Source of the DNA: Acholeplasmataceae bacterium
Lineage (GTDB): Bacteria > Bacillota_I > Bacilli_A > Acholeplasmatales > UBA5453
Direction of reading: 5' to 3'
DNA length: 49,424 bases
NCBI GenBank assembly: GCA_012522345.1
Contig: JAAYKO010000063.1
Location: 1-49,424 of the forward strand
The position numbers were made by a program, and so were the translations under genes. Below the pieces are notes generated by a model. That model made no database searches, was not told where the DNA came from, and saw only the letters and a program-made list of their open reading frames with translations. Below are positions 1-8,738 of this stretch, one piece after another (position 1 is the first letter of the stretch; each line of letters starts with the position of its first letter).

Positions 1-16
1 AATCTTCTTTAAACAT

Positions 17-35
17 GCCTAAATATAGGCTTTTT
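17..35 (+). terminator. Intrinsic terminator of a gene left of the window
   Basis: A perfect 5-bp stem GCCTA/TAGGC with loop AATA is followed by five T on the plus strand. No plus-strand gene precedes it here, so it probably ends a gene lying outside the window. Confidence 0.6.
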
Positions 36-68
36 CGATGATTTATCCACATGATCGGTTATAGAAAT

Positions 69-91
69 AAAAAAAGGGACCATGTAGGTCC
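69..91 (-). terminator. Terminator after glgP
   Basis: Read on the minus strand, GGACC-TACAT-GGTCC forms a 5-bp hairpin followed by C and seven T, about 40 bases after the glgP stop codon. It closes the glgP transcription unit. Confidence 0.8.
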
Positions 92-132
92 ACAAGAATA
101 ATTAAATTCTCATTTCTTTACAGCCCCCTTTT

Positions 133-2538
133 TTATTTAATTTTCTTTAGTCGCCAAATATCCTCATTGTATTGGGCAATAGTTCGATCGGTTGAAAAGA
201 AGCCTGATTTTGCAGTATTAATAATTGTTTTTTTAATCCAAGTTTCTTGATCTTGATAAAGCTTATTAGCTGCTGCTTGTGCTTCTTTATAAGCATCAAA
301 GTCTTTTAAGACAAAATATTGATCACGATTTAAAAGTGATTCTCTTATCTCTAAAAACTCATCAGCTTTAACATCAGAGAAAAAGCCATTTGTCAATTGG
401 TCGATAACTCTTTTTAGTTTCGGATTATTTAAATAAATTTCAACTGGCTTGTATGTTTTTGTTTTTTCAAGTTCGGTTACTTCTTCTGCTCGCATCCCAA
501 AAACAAACATATTCTCATCGCCAACGAGTTCATTAATCTCAACATTAGCACCATCTAAAGTGCCGAGTGTTAGAGCTCCATTCATCATAAACTTCATATT
601 ACCAGTCCCACTTGCCTCTTTTGAAGCAGTTGAGATTTGTTCGCTAATATCTGCAGCTGGCATAATTGATTCAGCATAAGTAACATTATAATCTTCAACA
701 AAAGCGACTTTAATGTATTGTGAAATTTCTTGATCGCTATTTACTTTAACTGCGATTGTATTAATTAATTTAATAATCTTTTTCGCAAAGTAATAAGTTG
801 GGGCGCTTTTTGCTCCAAAAATAAATGATTGTGGATGGAAATTTTCTCGCATTTGAGGATTTTCTTTTAATTCATTATATAAATACATTATATGAAGCGC
901 ATTTAAAAGCTGTCTTTTATATTCGTGAAGTCTTTTAACGTGGATATCAAAGATTGAATTTGGATCGAGACTGACTCCAATTTGGTCATTAATTTTTTTC
1001 GCTAAAGCCTTTTTACGGGCAAGTTTCATCGCTTTAAATTCTTTTTTAAATTTAGGATCATCTTGATATTTTAAAACCTTTTCCAAATTTCTTGTCTCAA
1101 CAATCCATTCCGGACCAATAGTTTTATTTAGAAGTTCTACTAGCTCAGGATTAGACTGCAATAACCATCTACGATGAGTAATACCATTAGTTTTATTATT
1201 AAACTTATTGGGATAAAATAGATGAAAATCTTTCATCGTAATACTTTTTAAAATTTTTGTGTGAAGTTTCGCAACTCCATTGACACTAAATGAGCCAACT
1301 ATTGCTAGGTTTGCCATATGAATTAAACCGTTTTTGATTATTGCCATATCATAAACTTGACGCGAATGAGCACCATATTTTTCTTTTAATTGTAAATCAA
1401 ATCGGCGGTGAATTTCCTCAGTTATTGTATAGATTCTCGGTAGTAAGGGCTGAAAAAGTCTAATTGGCCACTTCTCTAGAGCTTCAGCTAAAATTGTATG
1501 GTTTGTATAAGCGACACAATTTTTAGTAATATTCCAAGCATCCTCCCATAAGAAATCTTCTTCATCGACTAAAATTCGCATCAGTTCAGGAATAATTAGT
1601 GTTGGATGTGTATCATTGATGTGAAAAACGACATAATCAGCCAAGTTTTTTAAAGTTCCGTGTTGTTTTTTATGTTTTCTTAAAATGCTGATAACACCGG
1701 CAGAGCTAAATAAATATTGTTGTTTAAGTCTTAAAATTTTACCTTCATCTGTGTGATCATCTGGGTATAACATCTCTGAGATTTGACGGAGTTTTTTGTG
1801 GTATTCAAAAGTTCCGCCTAGGTTTTGGGTTTTATCACTAGCTTCAGTGTTCCAAAGTCTTAAACTATTGATAACACCATTCTCATAACCAACGATTGGG
1901 ACATCATAAGGTACAGATCTAACGTATTCAGCGTTTTTATGAATAACTTTTAATCTACCATTTTGGCTTTCAATTTCAATATGACCATAAAATGGAACAT
2001 CGACCGCTTCTTCAGTTCTTCTAATCTCCCAAACATGAATATCTTTAAGCCAGTGATCAGGGTATTCTACTTGATAGCCATCTTCAATTGACTGTTTAAA
2101 AAAGCCATAACGATAGCGAATGCAGTTACCGTGAACGGGCAGTGCGAGTGCAGCTGATGAATCCATAAAACAAGCCGCTAAACGACCTAAACCTCCATTG
2201 CCTAACCCCGCATCTGACTCTTGATGTTCAATTTCATTGATATCGAGGTTTAACTCGTCAAATGCCGCTTTTACAACATCATAAAGACCAGCATTCATTA
2301 AATTATTAGTAATCATTCTTCCCATTAAAAATTCCATTGAAAAATAATAGACTTGCCTAACATCTTCTTGAGCTTGTTTAGTCTTAATCCAATCATTTGA
2401 AAGATGTTTTTGGACCAATTCGCCTAATGCTACATAATGTTGATAACTATTAGATTTTTCAAAGGGAATTGCATAAGTCGATTCTACTTGTCTTTTAAAG
2501 TGATAAATAAATGTTTCTTTATCTTTAAAACAATTCAT
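133..2538 (-). CDS. glgP: Glycogen/maltodextrin phosphorylase
   Basis: Removes glucose-1-phosphate from the non-reducing ends of glycogen or maltodextrins using phosphate and pyridoxal phosphate, in the cytosol. The protein has 801 residues, normal for GT35 phosphorylases. Visible family motifs are the glycine-rich stretch GLGNGGLGRLAACFMDS near residue 115, DTHP in the middle, and the C-terminal PLP site EASGTGNMKFMMNGAL, whose lysine follows GTGNM. The ATG is preceded by GAGGGAT at good spacing. It lies just downstream of glgB but has its own extended -10 promoter, so it can be expressed separately. No glgC or glgA is in the window. Glycogen versus maltodextrin preference cannot be told from sequence. 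Confidence 0.96.
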   Translation of the reverse strand: MNCFKDKETFIYHFKRQVESTYAIPFEKSNSYQHYVALGELVQKHLSNDWIKTKQAQEDVRQVYYFSMEFLMGRMITNNLMNAGLYDVVKAAFDELNLDINEIEHQESDAGLGNGGLGRLAACFMDSSAALALPVHGNCIRYRYGFFKQSIEDGYQVEYPDHWLKDIHVWEIRRTEEAVDVPFYGHIEIESQNGRLKVIHKNAEYVRSVPYDVPIVGYENGVINSLRLWNTEASDKTQNLGGTFEYHKKLRQISEMLYPDDHTDEGKILRLKQQYLFSSAGVISILRKHKKQHGTLKNLADYVVFHINDTHPTLIIPELMRILVDEEDFLWEDAWNITKNCVAYTNHTILAEALEKWPIRLFQPLLPRIYTITEEIHRRFDLQLKEKYGAHSRQVYDMAIIKNGLIHMANLAIVGSFSVNGVAKLHTKILKSITMKDFHLFYPNKFNNKTNGITHRRWLLQSNPELVELLNKTIGPEWIVETRNLEKVLKYQDDPKFKKEFKAMKLARKKALAKKINDQIGVSLDPNSIFDIHVKRLHEYKRQLLNALHIMYLYNELKENPQMRENFHPQSFIFGAKSAPTYYFAKKIIKLINTIAVKVNSDQEISQYIKVAFVEDYNVTYAESIMPAADISEQISTASKEASGTGNMKFMMNGALTLGTLDGANVEINELVGDENMFVFGMRAEEVTELEKTKTYKPVEIYLNNPKLKRVIDQLTNGFFSDVKADEFLEIRESLLNRDQYFVLKDFDAYKEAQAAANKLYQDQETWIKKTIINTAKSGFFSTDRTIAQYNEDIWRLKKIK

Positions 2539-2581
2539 TTTGATTATCCCTCATCTTTTATTTTTTTAAAAATACCACTTT

Positions 2582-2587
2582 ATTATA
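2582..2587 (-). promoter_or_regulatory. Extended -10 promoter of glgP
   Basis: Minus strand TGGTATAAT, an extended -10 element, lies about 45 bases before the glgP start. No good -35 box is seen at 16-18 bases. Confidence 0.6.
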
Positions 2588-2611
2588 CCACAACTACTGT
2601 GTTTTCTTAAG

Positions 2612-2637
2612 CAAAAACAAGCTGTAAACAATTACAG
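2612..2637 (-). terminator. Weak terminator after glgB
   Basis: Minus strand CTGTAA-TTGT-TTACAG, a 6-bp stem, is followed by CTTGTTTTTG. The stem overlaps the end of glgB. It is AT-rich and may be leaky into glgP. Confidence 0.4.
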
Positions 2638-2638
2638 T

Positions 2639-4486
2639 TTATTCCGCTAACTTTAAAATTGAAATCGAGAGCGGTGCAATAAGCATTTTAACGTATTGTT
2701 GTTGACCGTGTTTAAAGCCATCAAAAGTAAACAATTCAGCGCCATTATATTGTCCAGAACCGCCATATTTACTCTGATCACTATTAATAATTTCACGATA
2801 TTTTCCTTTTTTCGGCACACCTTGTTCAAAATTATGATGAACGTTTGGGGTCATATTTAAGACAACCACCACAAAAGAACCATCTTTTGCATATCGGGCA
2901 TAAGAGAAAATTGATTGTTCCCTGTTAGTAGCATCAAGCCAGATAAAACCATCTTGCTGATGATCCAACTGATGAAGTGCTTTTTCATCGTGATAGAGTT
3001 TTAAAATATCAGAGACAAAAAGATTAGCACTTTTATGTGACTGAAAATCCAATAAGTGCCAATCTAGACTCCGGTTATGGTTCCACTCTGAAAAATGAGC
3101 GAATTCTTGTCCCATAAAGAGGAGTTTTTTACCGGGATGCGTTGCCCAAAGCCCGATTAAAGCCCGATAATTAGCAAACTTTTGCCAGTAATCGCCTGGC
3201 ATTCTCGTTAAAAGTGTACCTTTGCCATGGACGACCTCATCGTGCGAAAAAGGTAAGATAAATTGTTCGGAAAAAGCATATGTTAAGCCAAATGTTATAT
3301 CATCATGGTGCCACTTGCGATAAATTGGATCTTTTTTAAAATAACGTAAAACATCATTCATAAAACCCATATTCCATTTATAATTAAATCCTAAGCCACC
3401 ATGACTAACTGGTTTTGTTACACCTTCAAATGCTGTTGAATCTTCAGCCATCAATAAAATTTTATCATCATGCTTAAAGAGAACTGTTGAGAGTTGTTTC
3501 AAAAAGTCTAAAGCGCCATAGTTAACGCCATTTCTAAAGTCACCTAAATAGTAAATTAAATTTGCAACTGCATCAATTCTAAAACCATCAACATGAAAAT
3601 GTTTTAACCAAAAAAGGGCATTAGAAATTAGAAAACTTCGGGTTGTTCCTTTTGCTAAATCTAAATTAGCGGTTCCCCAAACTTCATTTTCTCGCTTCCA
3701 CTTTTCATCATATTCATAAAGCGGAGTCCCATCAAAATAGTAAAGCCCATGAGGGTCTTTACAAATATGACCTGGAACCCAATCTAAAATTACGCCAAAA
3801 CCTTCTTGATGGAGGCGATCAATCATGTACATTAAATCTTTAGGTACGCCAAATCTACTTGTAGCAGCATAATAACCTGTGCCTTGATAACCCCAACTAC
3901 CATCGAGCGGATGTTCATAGACTGGCATTAACTCAATATGGGTAAAATTTTGAGTTTTCAAATAGGTAATTAATTCTTCAACAAGATCATTAAATTTAAT
4001 AAAGTGACCGTATTTTCTGCGCCATGAACCGAGATGAACTTCATAAATCGCAAGCGGTTTATCATAAATTAATGTTTTTTCTTTTTGCCACTTAGAGTCA
4101 TGCCACTCGTAGCCTTCTAAATCATAGACTTTAGATGCAGTTCCTGGCCTTTCTTCAGCAAAAGTCGCATAGGGGTCAGCTTTATAGAGTTTCTCGACAC
4201 CGGTGTCAAGGTAATACTTATATTTAGCCCATTCTAAGTTCCAAGGAATAGTAATACTCCAAACCCCAATCTCATCAATCTTAGTCAGTTGATGCGCATT
4301 GATGTTCCAACCATTAAAATCTCCGACTACGGATAAATATTTTGCATTGGGGGCATAGACAGTAAATCGAGTAGATTCAATAACACCTGCTTGGTCTCTG
4401 TTTAAAAATGAACCAAAAATTCTTTTCGCATCATAGAGTTTTCCTTGATTAAAAAAATATGCATCTTCTTGATTAAATTTAAACAT
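2639..4486 (-). CDS. glgB: 1,4-alpha-glucan branching enzyme
   Basis: Makes alpha-1,6 branches in glycogen. Of its 615 residues, the N-terminal part (about 1-125) looks like the CBM48 domain (YAPNAKYLSVVGDFNGW). The GH13 barrel follows, with the nucleophile motif DGFRIDAVANL, the acid/base region LLMAEDST and the transition-state histidine/aspartate motif FSHDEVVHGK. The C-terminal beta domain ends in ILKLAE. The ATG directly abuts the recX stop codon, and the ribosome site GAGGAG lies inside the last recX codons, so translation is probably coupled. It is the last gene of the run prfB-yitT-S41 protease-recX-glgB. Confidence 0.95.
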   Translation of the reverse strand: MFKFNQEDAYFFNQGKLYDAKRIFGSFLNRDQAGVIESTRFTVYAPNAKYLSVVGDFNGWNINAHQLTKIDEIGVWSITIPWNLEWAKYKYYLDTGVEKLYKADPYATFAEERPGTASKVYDLEGYEWHDSKWQKEKTLIYDKPLAIYEVHLGSWRRKYGHFIKFNDLVEELITYLKTQNFTHIELMPVYEHPLDGSWGYQGTGYYAATSRFGVPKDLMYMIDRLHQEGFGVILDWVPGHICKDPHGLYYFDGTPLYEYDEKWKRENEVWGTANLDLAKGTTRSFLISNALFWLKHFHVDGFRIDAVANLIYYLGDFRNGVNYGALDFLKQLSTVLFKHDDKILLMAEDSTAFEGVTKPVSHGGLGFNYKWNMGFMNDVLRYFKKDPIYRKWHHDDITFGLTYAFSEQFILPFSHDEVVHGKGTLLTRMPGDYWQKFANYRALIGLWATHPGKKLLFMGQEFAHFSEWNHNRSLDWHLLDFQSHKSANLFVSDILKLYHDEKALHQLDHQQDGFIWLDATNREQSIFSYARYAKDGSFVVVVLNMTPNVHHNFEQGVPKKGKYREIINSDQSKYGGSGQYNGAELFTFDGFKHGQQQYVKMLIAPLSISILKLAE

Positions 4487-5242
4487 CTACTGGCTCCTCA
4501 TTATTTCATTAATTTCTTTTAAGGTAAAACCTTTATTATAAAGTGCTTTTTTTACTCTTAATTCTAACTCTTTACCGCTGAATTTTTTTTGATGTTTTTT
4601 TAAGGCTTGTTCATAAAATTTCACAATGCTTTTTTTGGAATCAAAAGCGTCTTTAGTTAAATGTTTAATAATTAATTTATCAATCTCGCGGCTCTCGTAA
4701 CCTTTATAAATCAAAGAACGTTTAACCTTTTGATAAGCTTGATTATAATTAGCAGTTTTAACATTTTGGCAGGCTGCTTTAACATGATTTTCAAGATTTG
4801 GATTAGTAAAGTTTTCTAATAACTCTTCAATAATTTCAGCTTTAATCCCTTTTTTAATTAGCAACGTTTTAATTTTATTTTTACCATAGCGAGACTTTTC
4901 TTTTTCAATCAATCCTAAAGCGTAATTATAATCATCTAAATAGCCTTTTTCCAAATATTCTTTTGTCAGGTTTTCAATTAGTTTAAAATTTGCTTCAAGT
5001 TTTCTTAAATAAGTTTTAAACTCAAAAACGCTTCTTCTTCGCGCCAAAAAAGCGAGTGATTTTCGCCTGATTTTGGCAAGCTCATTTTCCTTTAAAAGTT
5101 GTTTGAAAAACGCTTTTTCAAGACTTTGTCCTCTTCTTAATTTAAACTTTGACCAAACAGAATCCTCAATATTTACTCGCTCTTCATTAAAAATAACATT
5201 ATAACCATATCTAGTTTTTTTTACTTCATTGATCTGAATCAA
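4487..5242 (-). CDS. recX: RecX-family regulator of RecA
   Basis: RecX binds RecA filaments and restrains recombination. The product is about 251 residues, basic and all-helical, with repeated three-helix units such as YLRKLEANFKLIENLTKEYL and IDKLIIKHLTK, typical of the family. I chose TTG at 5242 as start because GAGGAA lies seven bases upstream; the in-frame ATG at 5257 and GTG at 5269 have no ribosome site. With that start the protein begins (M)IQINEVKKTRYGYNV, the usual RecX amino end. It overlaps the end of the S41 protease gene by 17 bases and abuts glgB. No recA is in the window. Confidence 0.85.
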   Translation of the reverse strand: MIQINEVKKTRYGYNVIFNEERVNIEDSVWSKFKLRRGQSLEKAFFKQLLKENELAKIRRKSLAFLARRRSVFEFKTYLRKLEANFKLIENLTKEYLEKGYLDDYNYALGLIEKEKSRYGKNKIKTLLIKKGIKAEIIEELLENFTNPNLENHVKAACQNVKTANYNQAYQKVKRSLIYKGYESREIDKLIIKHLTKDAFDSKKSIVKFYEQALKKHQKKFSGKELELRVKKALYNKGFTLKEINEIMRSQ

Positions 5243-6626
5243 TTGCGTTCCTCGCATATTCAATTGCACTATTTAAGAGATTGTCATTATTACTATCGCG
5301 CATCATATTGCGATAAAAAATAATTAAATGTTTTAGTGTCGCTTCATCTAAAATTCCAGTTTCGGGAAGTCCATTTTCTTGTTGATAGGTATTAACCATA
5401 TCTTGAAAGACTTGGTCAAAAAGACCTGGTTCATATACTTGATTCGTAGTTCTACTAATTAAATATTGATAAACGCTAATATATGGACTGGAATCACCAA
5501 GTTTGTATTCTTCAAATAAGACTGGATAATATAAAGTTTTAACCCCTGTATCTTTCATATAGATATCAGGTTTTATGCCGCCTTTGGCTGTTGTACCGTC
5601 AGCAAACTGCCAGTAACCTTGAGTATAGTTTAAATAAGTGTTTTCAGGAAAAAGCGGAGTTGGCATTGGATAAGAGACTTGGTAAACATCTTTTCCGTAA
5701 GTGGTTTCACCAATGATTTTATATTTGTTTTTTTGAAGCGTGCCGGCTAAAATCTCCGAAGCACTAGCACTATTTTGATTGACTAAAACATAAATTGGAT
5801 AAGGTTTTTTAACTGTTCCAGCTTTAGGATAACTTGGCATAATTATATTTTTCTTCACATTTAACAAATAAATATAAGGTTTTTCACCAGTTAAAAAGTT
5901 TTCTAAGATTCCTTCGACACTTAATAAGTAACCGCCGCCATTATCTCTGACATCAATAATTAAAGAACTAATATTGTCATTTTCTAACTCAATTAACGCG
6001 GATTTAAAAAGTGATGGCGTTTTTTCTGCGAAGCGGTTAATCTTAATAACCCCAACACCATTATCATTTTTATAAACAACGCTTTGATAGGGAACCTCGA
6101 CAATTTCAACTGTGGCGCTAATTAATCTTTTAAAGCGAATCAGTCTAAGATTTATCCTAGTGCCTGGACCTTTTTTAAGCAGTTCTACTTTATCGGCAAA
6201 TTCTAAGTCTTTTAAAGTTACATCTTCAACACTAAAAATAATATCTCCGACAAAGATATCGGTATCGAGATTTACACCATAGTTAATTTCTTTAATAAAA
6301 AGTCCATCTGAATGATCTTGAAGAGTTAATCCGATTCCATAATAACTATCACCAATTTCAATTTGTTTAGTGCCACCTTCAAAAAGAAAAGTGTAGGGAT
6401 CAACATAATCAAAAAACTCATCTAAACTATCAATTCTAGCTAAATTAAGCGGTATTTTTTGATAGTAATTTTCATTTAAAATCTCATATACTTTATTGAC
6501 CTGCTCATTAGTCGATAAACCATTTTCATAACGATTGATAATTGTTTGGTTTTGGTTTAGTGGACAGCCTGCAAGTCCTAATGCTAGTGCTACAACTAAT
6601 AATAATCTTAATATTCTTTTACTCAT
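5226..6626 (-). CDS. S41 C-terminal processing peptidase, lipoprotein (CtpA-like)
   Basis: Carboxy-terminal processing protease, probably anchored outside the membrane. The product has 466 residues. Residues 1-21 form a lipoprotein signal ending GLAGC, with Cys21 as the lipidation site. A PDZ-like region spans about 80-175, and the S41 core has NQNSASASEILAG (catalytic Ser288) and TYGKD (Lys312), the expected Ser/Lys dyad spacing. The tail after about residue 395 resembles a peptidoglycan-binding domain (QENGLPETGILDEATL), as in Bacillus CtpA. The start ATG overlaps the yitT stop by eight bases (ATGAGTAA). The gene ends in TGA, which shows that TGA is a stop in this organism. Confidence 0.9.
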   Translation of the reverse strand: MSKRILRLLLVVALALGLAGCPLNQNQTIINRYENGLSTNEQVNKVYEILNENYYQKIPLNLARIDSLDEFFDYVDPYTFLFEGGTKQIEIGDSYYGIGLTLQDHSDGLFIKEINYGVNLDTDIFVGDIIFSVEDVTLKDLEFADKVELLKKGPGTRINLRLIRFKRLISATVEIVEVPYQSVVYKNDNGVGVIKINRFAEKTPSLFKSALIELENDNISSLIIDVRDNGGGYLLSVEGILENFLTGEKPYIYLLNVKKNIIMPSYPKAGTVKKPYPIYVLVNQNSASASEILAGTLQKNKYKIIGETTYGKDVYQVSYPMPTPLFPENTYLNYTQGYWQFADGTTAKGGIKPDIYMKDTGVKTLYYPVLFEEYKLGDSSPYISVYQYLISRTTNQVYEPGLFDQVFQDMVNTYQQENGLPETGILDEATLKHLIIFYRNMMRDSNNDNLLNSAIEYARNAIDSDQ

Positions 6627-7485
6627 GCGAGAAACCACGTCCAACTGCCTCCTTTGTTTGTGCGATAAATGTAAATGCTTCTGGATCTGCATTTTGAATT
6701 ACATGTCTTGTTAAGTTTAACTCTTTTTTGTGAATGACACAAATCACAAGCTTCTTATCTCTTTCTGAATAACCACCTTTAGCATTTAAAATTGTTGTGC
6801 CGCGATCAACTTTTTTAAAGATTGCCGTTTTAACTTCATCGGCTTTTTCTGTCACGATAAATAACGTATGACCAGCTCTACCTGCAATTGATAAATTATC
6901 AATGATTAACGAAAACAAGAGAACTGCTCCGATTGAATATAAAAACAATTCAATATTGCGAAAAGCAATTAAACCTAAGAGAACAATTATGCCATCAGTT
7001 AAGAAAAACGCTGTAACATAATCGATGTGTAATTTTTGATTTAAGATGTTTTGAATAATGTCTACTCCACCAGTAGAACCGCCATTTCTAAAAATAAAAC
7101 CGAGTCCCACTCCAATACAAACAGATCCTAAAATTGCTGAAATTAAAATTGGTGCTTCAGTGAGTTGATTAATAATCAAATTGGGAGAAACATCTAAAAT
7201 CTCTAAAATAAAAACGATTAAAGGTGAAACAATAGTGCCGAAAAGGGTTTTAGCTGCGTATTCTTTCCCTAATACAATAAGACCGATAATAAAAAATAAT
7301 GCATTAAAAGCGAACATTGAATACGAAGTTTTAATCTTGAATTTAGCTAAAATGGTTGCGATTCCTAAAACTCCTCCTGTAACTAAATTATTCGCTAAAA
7401 GGAAAAAGTAAAAGCCAAAGTTTAAAAGGATAATTCCTAAAAGAATCACTAAATGTTCAACAATAAAAGTTTTTCTCTTACTCAC
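6619..7485 (-). CDS. YitT-family membrane protein with DUF2179 domain
   Basis: Integral membrane protein of 288 residues. About five or six hydrophobic segments lie in residues 8-200, including the family signature FRNGGSTGGVDIIQNIL. A soluble DUF2179-like domain follows (ILNAKGGYSERDKKLVICVIHKKE). The family is common in Firmicutes and its transport or signalling role is not settled. The start is GTG, overlapping the prfB TGA stop in GTGA, with AGGTG five bases upstream. The end overlaps the S41 protease start by eight bases, so the three genes are translationally chained. Confidence 0.9.
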   Translation of the reverse strand: MSKRKTFIVEHLVILLGIILLNFGFYFFLLANNLVTGGVLGIATILAKFKIKTSYSMFAFNALFFIIGLIVLGKEYAAKTLFGTIVSPLIVFILEILDVSPNLIINQLTEAPILISAILGSVCIGVGLGFIFRNGGSTGGVDIIQNILNQKLHIDYVTAFFLTDGIIVLLGLIAFRNIELFLYSIGAVLLFSLIIDNLSIAGRAGHTLFIVTEKADEVKTAIFKKVDRGTTILNAKGGYSERDKKLVICVIHKKELNLTRHVIQNADPEAFTFIAQTKEAVGRGFSHE

Positions 7486-8576
7486 TTTTTCACCTGCCTT
7501 AAATAGCCATCAATAAAAATATCTAAATCGCCATCCATAACATCTTCTAGTTGACTTGTTTCAATGTTTGTTCGATGGTCTTTAACCATTTGATAAGGAT
7601 GAAATACATAACTTCTAATCTGTGAGCCCCAAGCGATCTCTTTTTGTTCGCCTTTTAAAGCTGAAAGTTCTGCTTCTTTTTTTTGTTCTTCTAATTGTAA
7701 AAGCCGACTTTTTAAAACATTTAAAGCTGTCTCTTTATTTTTAATTTGACTTCGCTCATTTTGACAAGTTACCACAATCCCACTCGGTAGGTGCGTTACT
7801 CTTACCGCACTATCGGTAGTATTGACACTTTGACCACCAGCGCCACCTGAGCGAAACACATCAATTCTTAAATCCTCTTCATTTAACTTAATTTTCTCAA
7901 GGTCTTTAATTTCTGGAATCACTTCACAAGAGGCAAAAGAGGTATGTCTTCTTTTGCTGGCATCAAAAGGTGAAATTCTTACAAGTCGGTGAACTCCTGC
8001 CTCTGCCTTTAAATGACCATAGGCATATCTGCCTTCTACTCTAATCGAGACACTTTTAAGCCCTGCCTCTTCACCGGGTTGATAATCTAAAATTTCATAG
8101 CGATATCTTTTTTTACCAAAATATCTTAAATACATCCGGTAAAGCATCATACACCAATCCATCGATTCAGTACCGCCAGCACCCGCCTGTAAGTTTAAAA
8201 TACAATTGTTTTTATCATATTTACCATTGAGTAAGACTAATAACTCAAAAGTTTTTAATTCTTTTTCTAAGTCTTTTATTTCTGCTACTACCATTTGATA
8301 ATCTTCACTACCATCTTCGGCAAGTGAAGCCAATTCAGCAATTGATTGATGGTTTGTTGTTAAAAATTCAACTTTAGAAATTTTTTCTTTTATTTCATTC
8401 GCTAATTCGATTTGAGCTTGAGCTTTTTTTACATCATCCCAAAAACCGGTAGTTAATTGTTCTTGGATGAGTTTTTCATATTGAGTTTCTAAATTTTTAA
8501 GGTCTAAAGAAACTGCCAAAGCAGCTACTCGTGTCTTAAAATCAGCTAAATGTCTGTTTAATTCATGTCTTTCCAT
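7482..8576 (-). CDS. prfB: Peptide chain release factor 2
   Basis: RF2 reads UAA and UGA stop codons and releases the peptide. The product has 364 residues, with the SPF codon-reading tripeptide (RISPFDASKRRH) and the catalytic GGQ (RSGGAGGQSVNTTDSAVR). The ATG at 8576 follows GAGG at good spacing. The usual autoregulatory +1 frameshift near codon 25 is absent: codons for SLDLKNLE run through without a TGA. The gene itself ends in TGA. Its presence argues that UGA is not a tryptophan codon here. It is first in the chain prfB-yitT-S41 protease-recX-glgB. Confidence 0.96.
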   Translation of the reverse strand: MERHELNRHLADFKTRVAALAVSLDLKNLETQYEKLIQEQLTTGFWDDVKKAQAQIELANEIKEKISKVEFLTTNHQSIAELASLAEDGSEDYQMVVAEIKDLEKELKTFELLVLLNGKYDKNNCILNLQAGAGGTESMDWCMMLYRMYLRYFGKKRYRYEILDYQPGEEAGLKSVSIRVEGRYAYGHLKAEAGVHRLVRISPFDASKRRHTSFASCEVIPEIKDLEKIKLNEEDLRIDVFRSGGAGGQSVNTTDSAVRVTHLPSGIVVTCQNERSQIKNKETALNVLKSRLLQLEEQKKEAELSALKGEQKEIAWGSQIRSYVFHPYQMVKDHRTNIETSQLEDVMDGDLDIFIDGYLRQVKK

Positions 8577-8598
8577 TATTAACCTCAATTCTCAATTA

Positions 8599-8604
8599 AT
8601 TATA
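8599..8604 (-). promoter_or_regulatory. Extended -10 promoter of prfB operon
   Basis: Minus strand TGTTATAAT, a perfect extended -10, lies 22 bases before the prfB start. The -35 region is weak. Confidence 0.65.
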
Positions 8605-8686
8605 ACATGTTGTTATAATCTTTGAAAGAACAAAACTTTTAACTCCGAGCTTTTTTAAAAGAAATTTCTCTTAAAAACTTGCTTAA

Positions 8687-8724
8687 GAAAAAAAAGATAC
8701 CTACAACTAAAATCGTAGATATCT
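8687..8724 (-). terminator. Terminator after secA
   Basis: Minus strand 10-bp stem, AGATATCTAC paired with GTAGGTATCT with one T-G wobble, is followed by eight T. It is a strong intrinsic terminator between secA and the prfB promoter. Confidence 0.9.
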
Positions 8725-8738
8725 AAAACAAATTACTA

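Noticed and set aside
8480-8530. Programmed frameshift in prfB
   Set aside because: Checked codon by codon around SLDLKNLE: no TGA and a single open frame.
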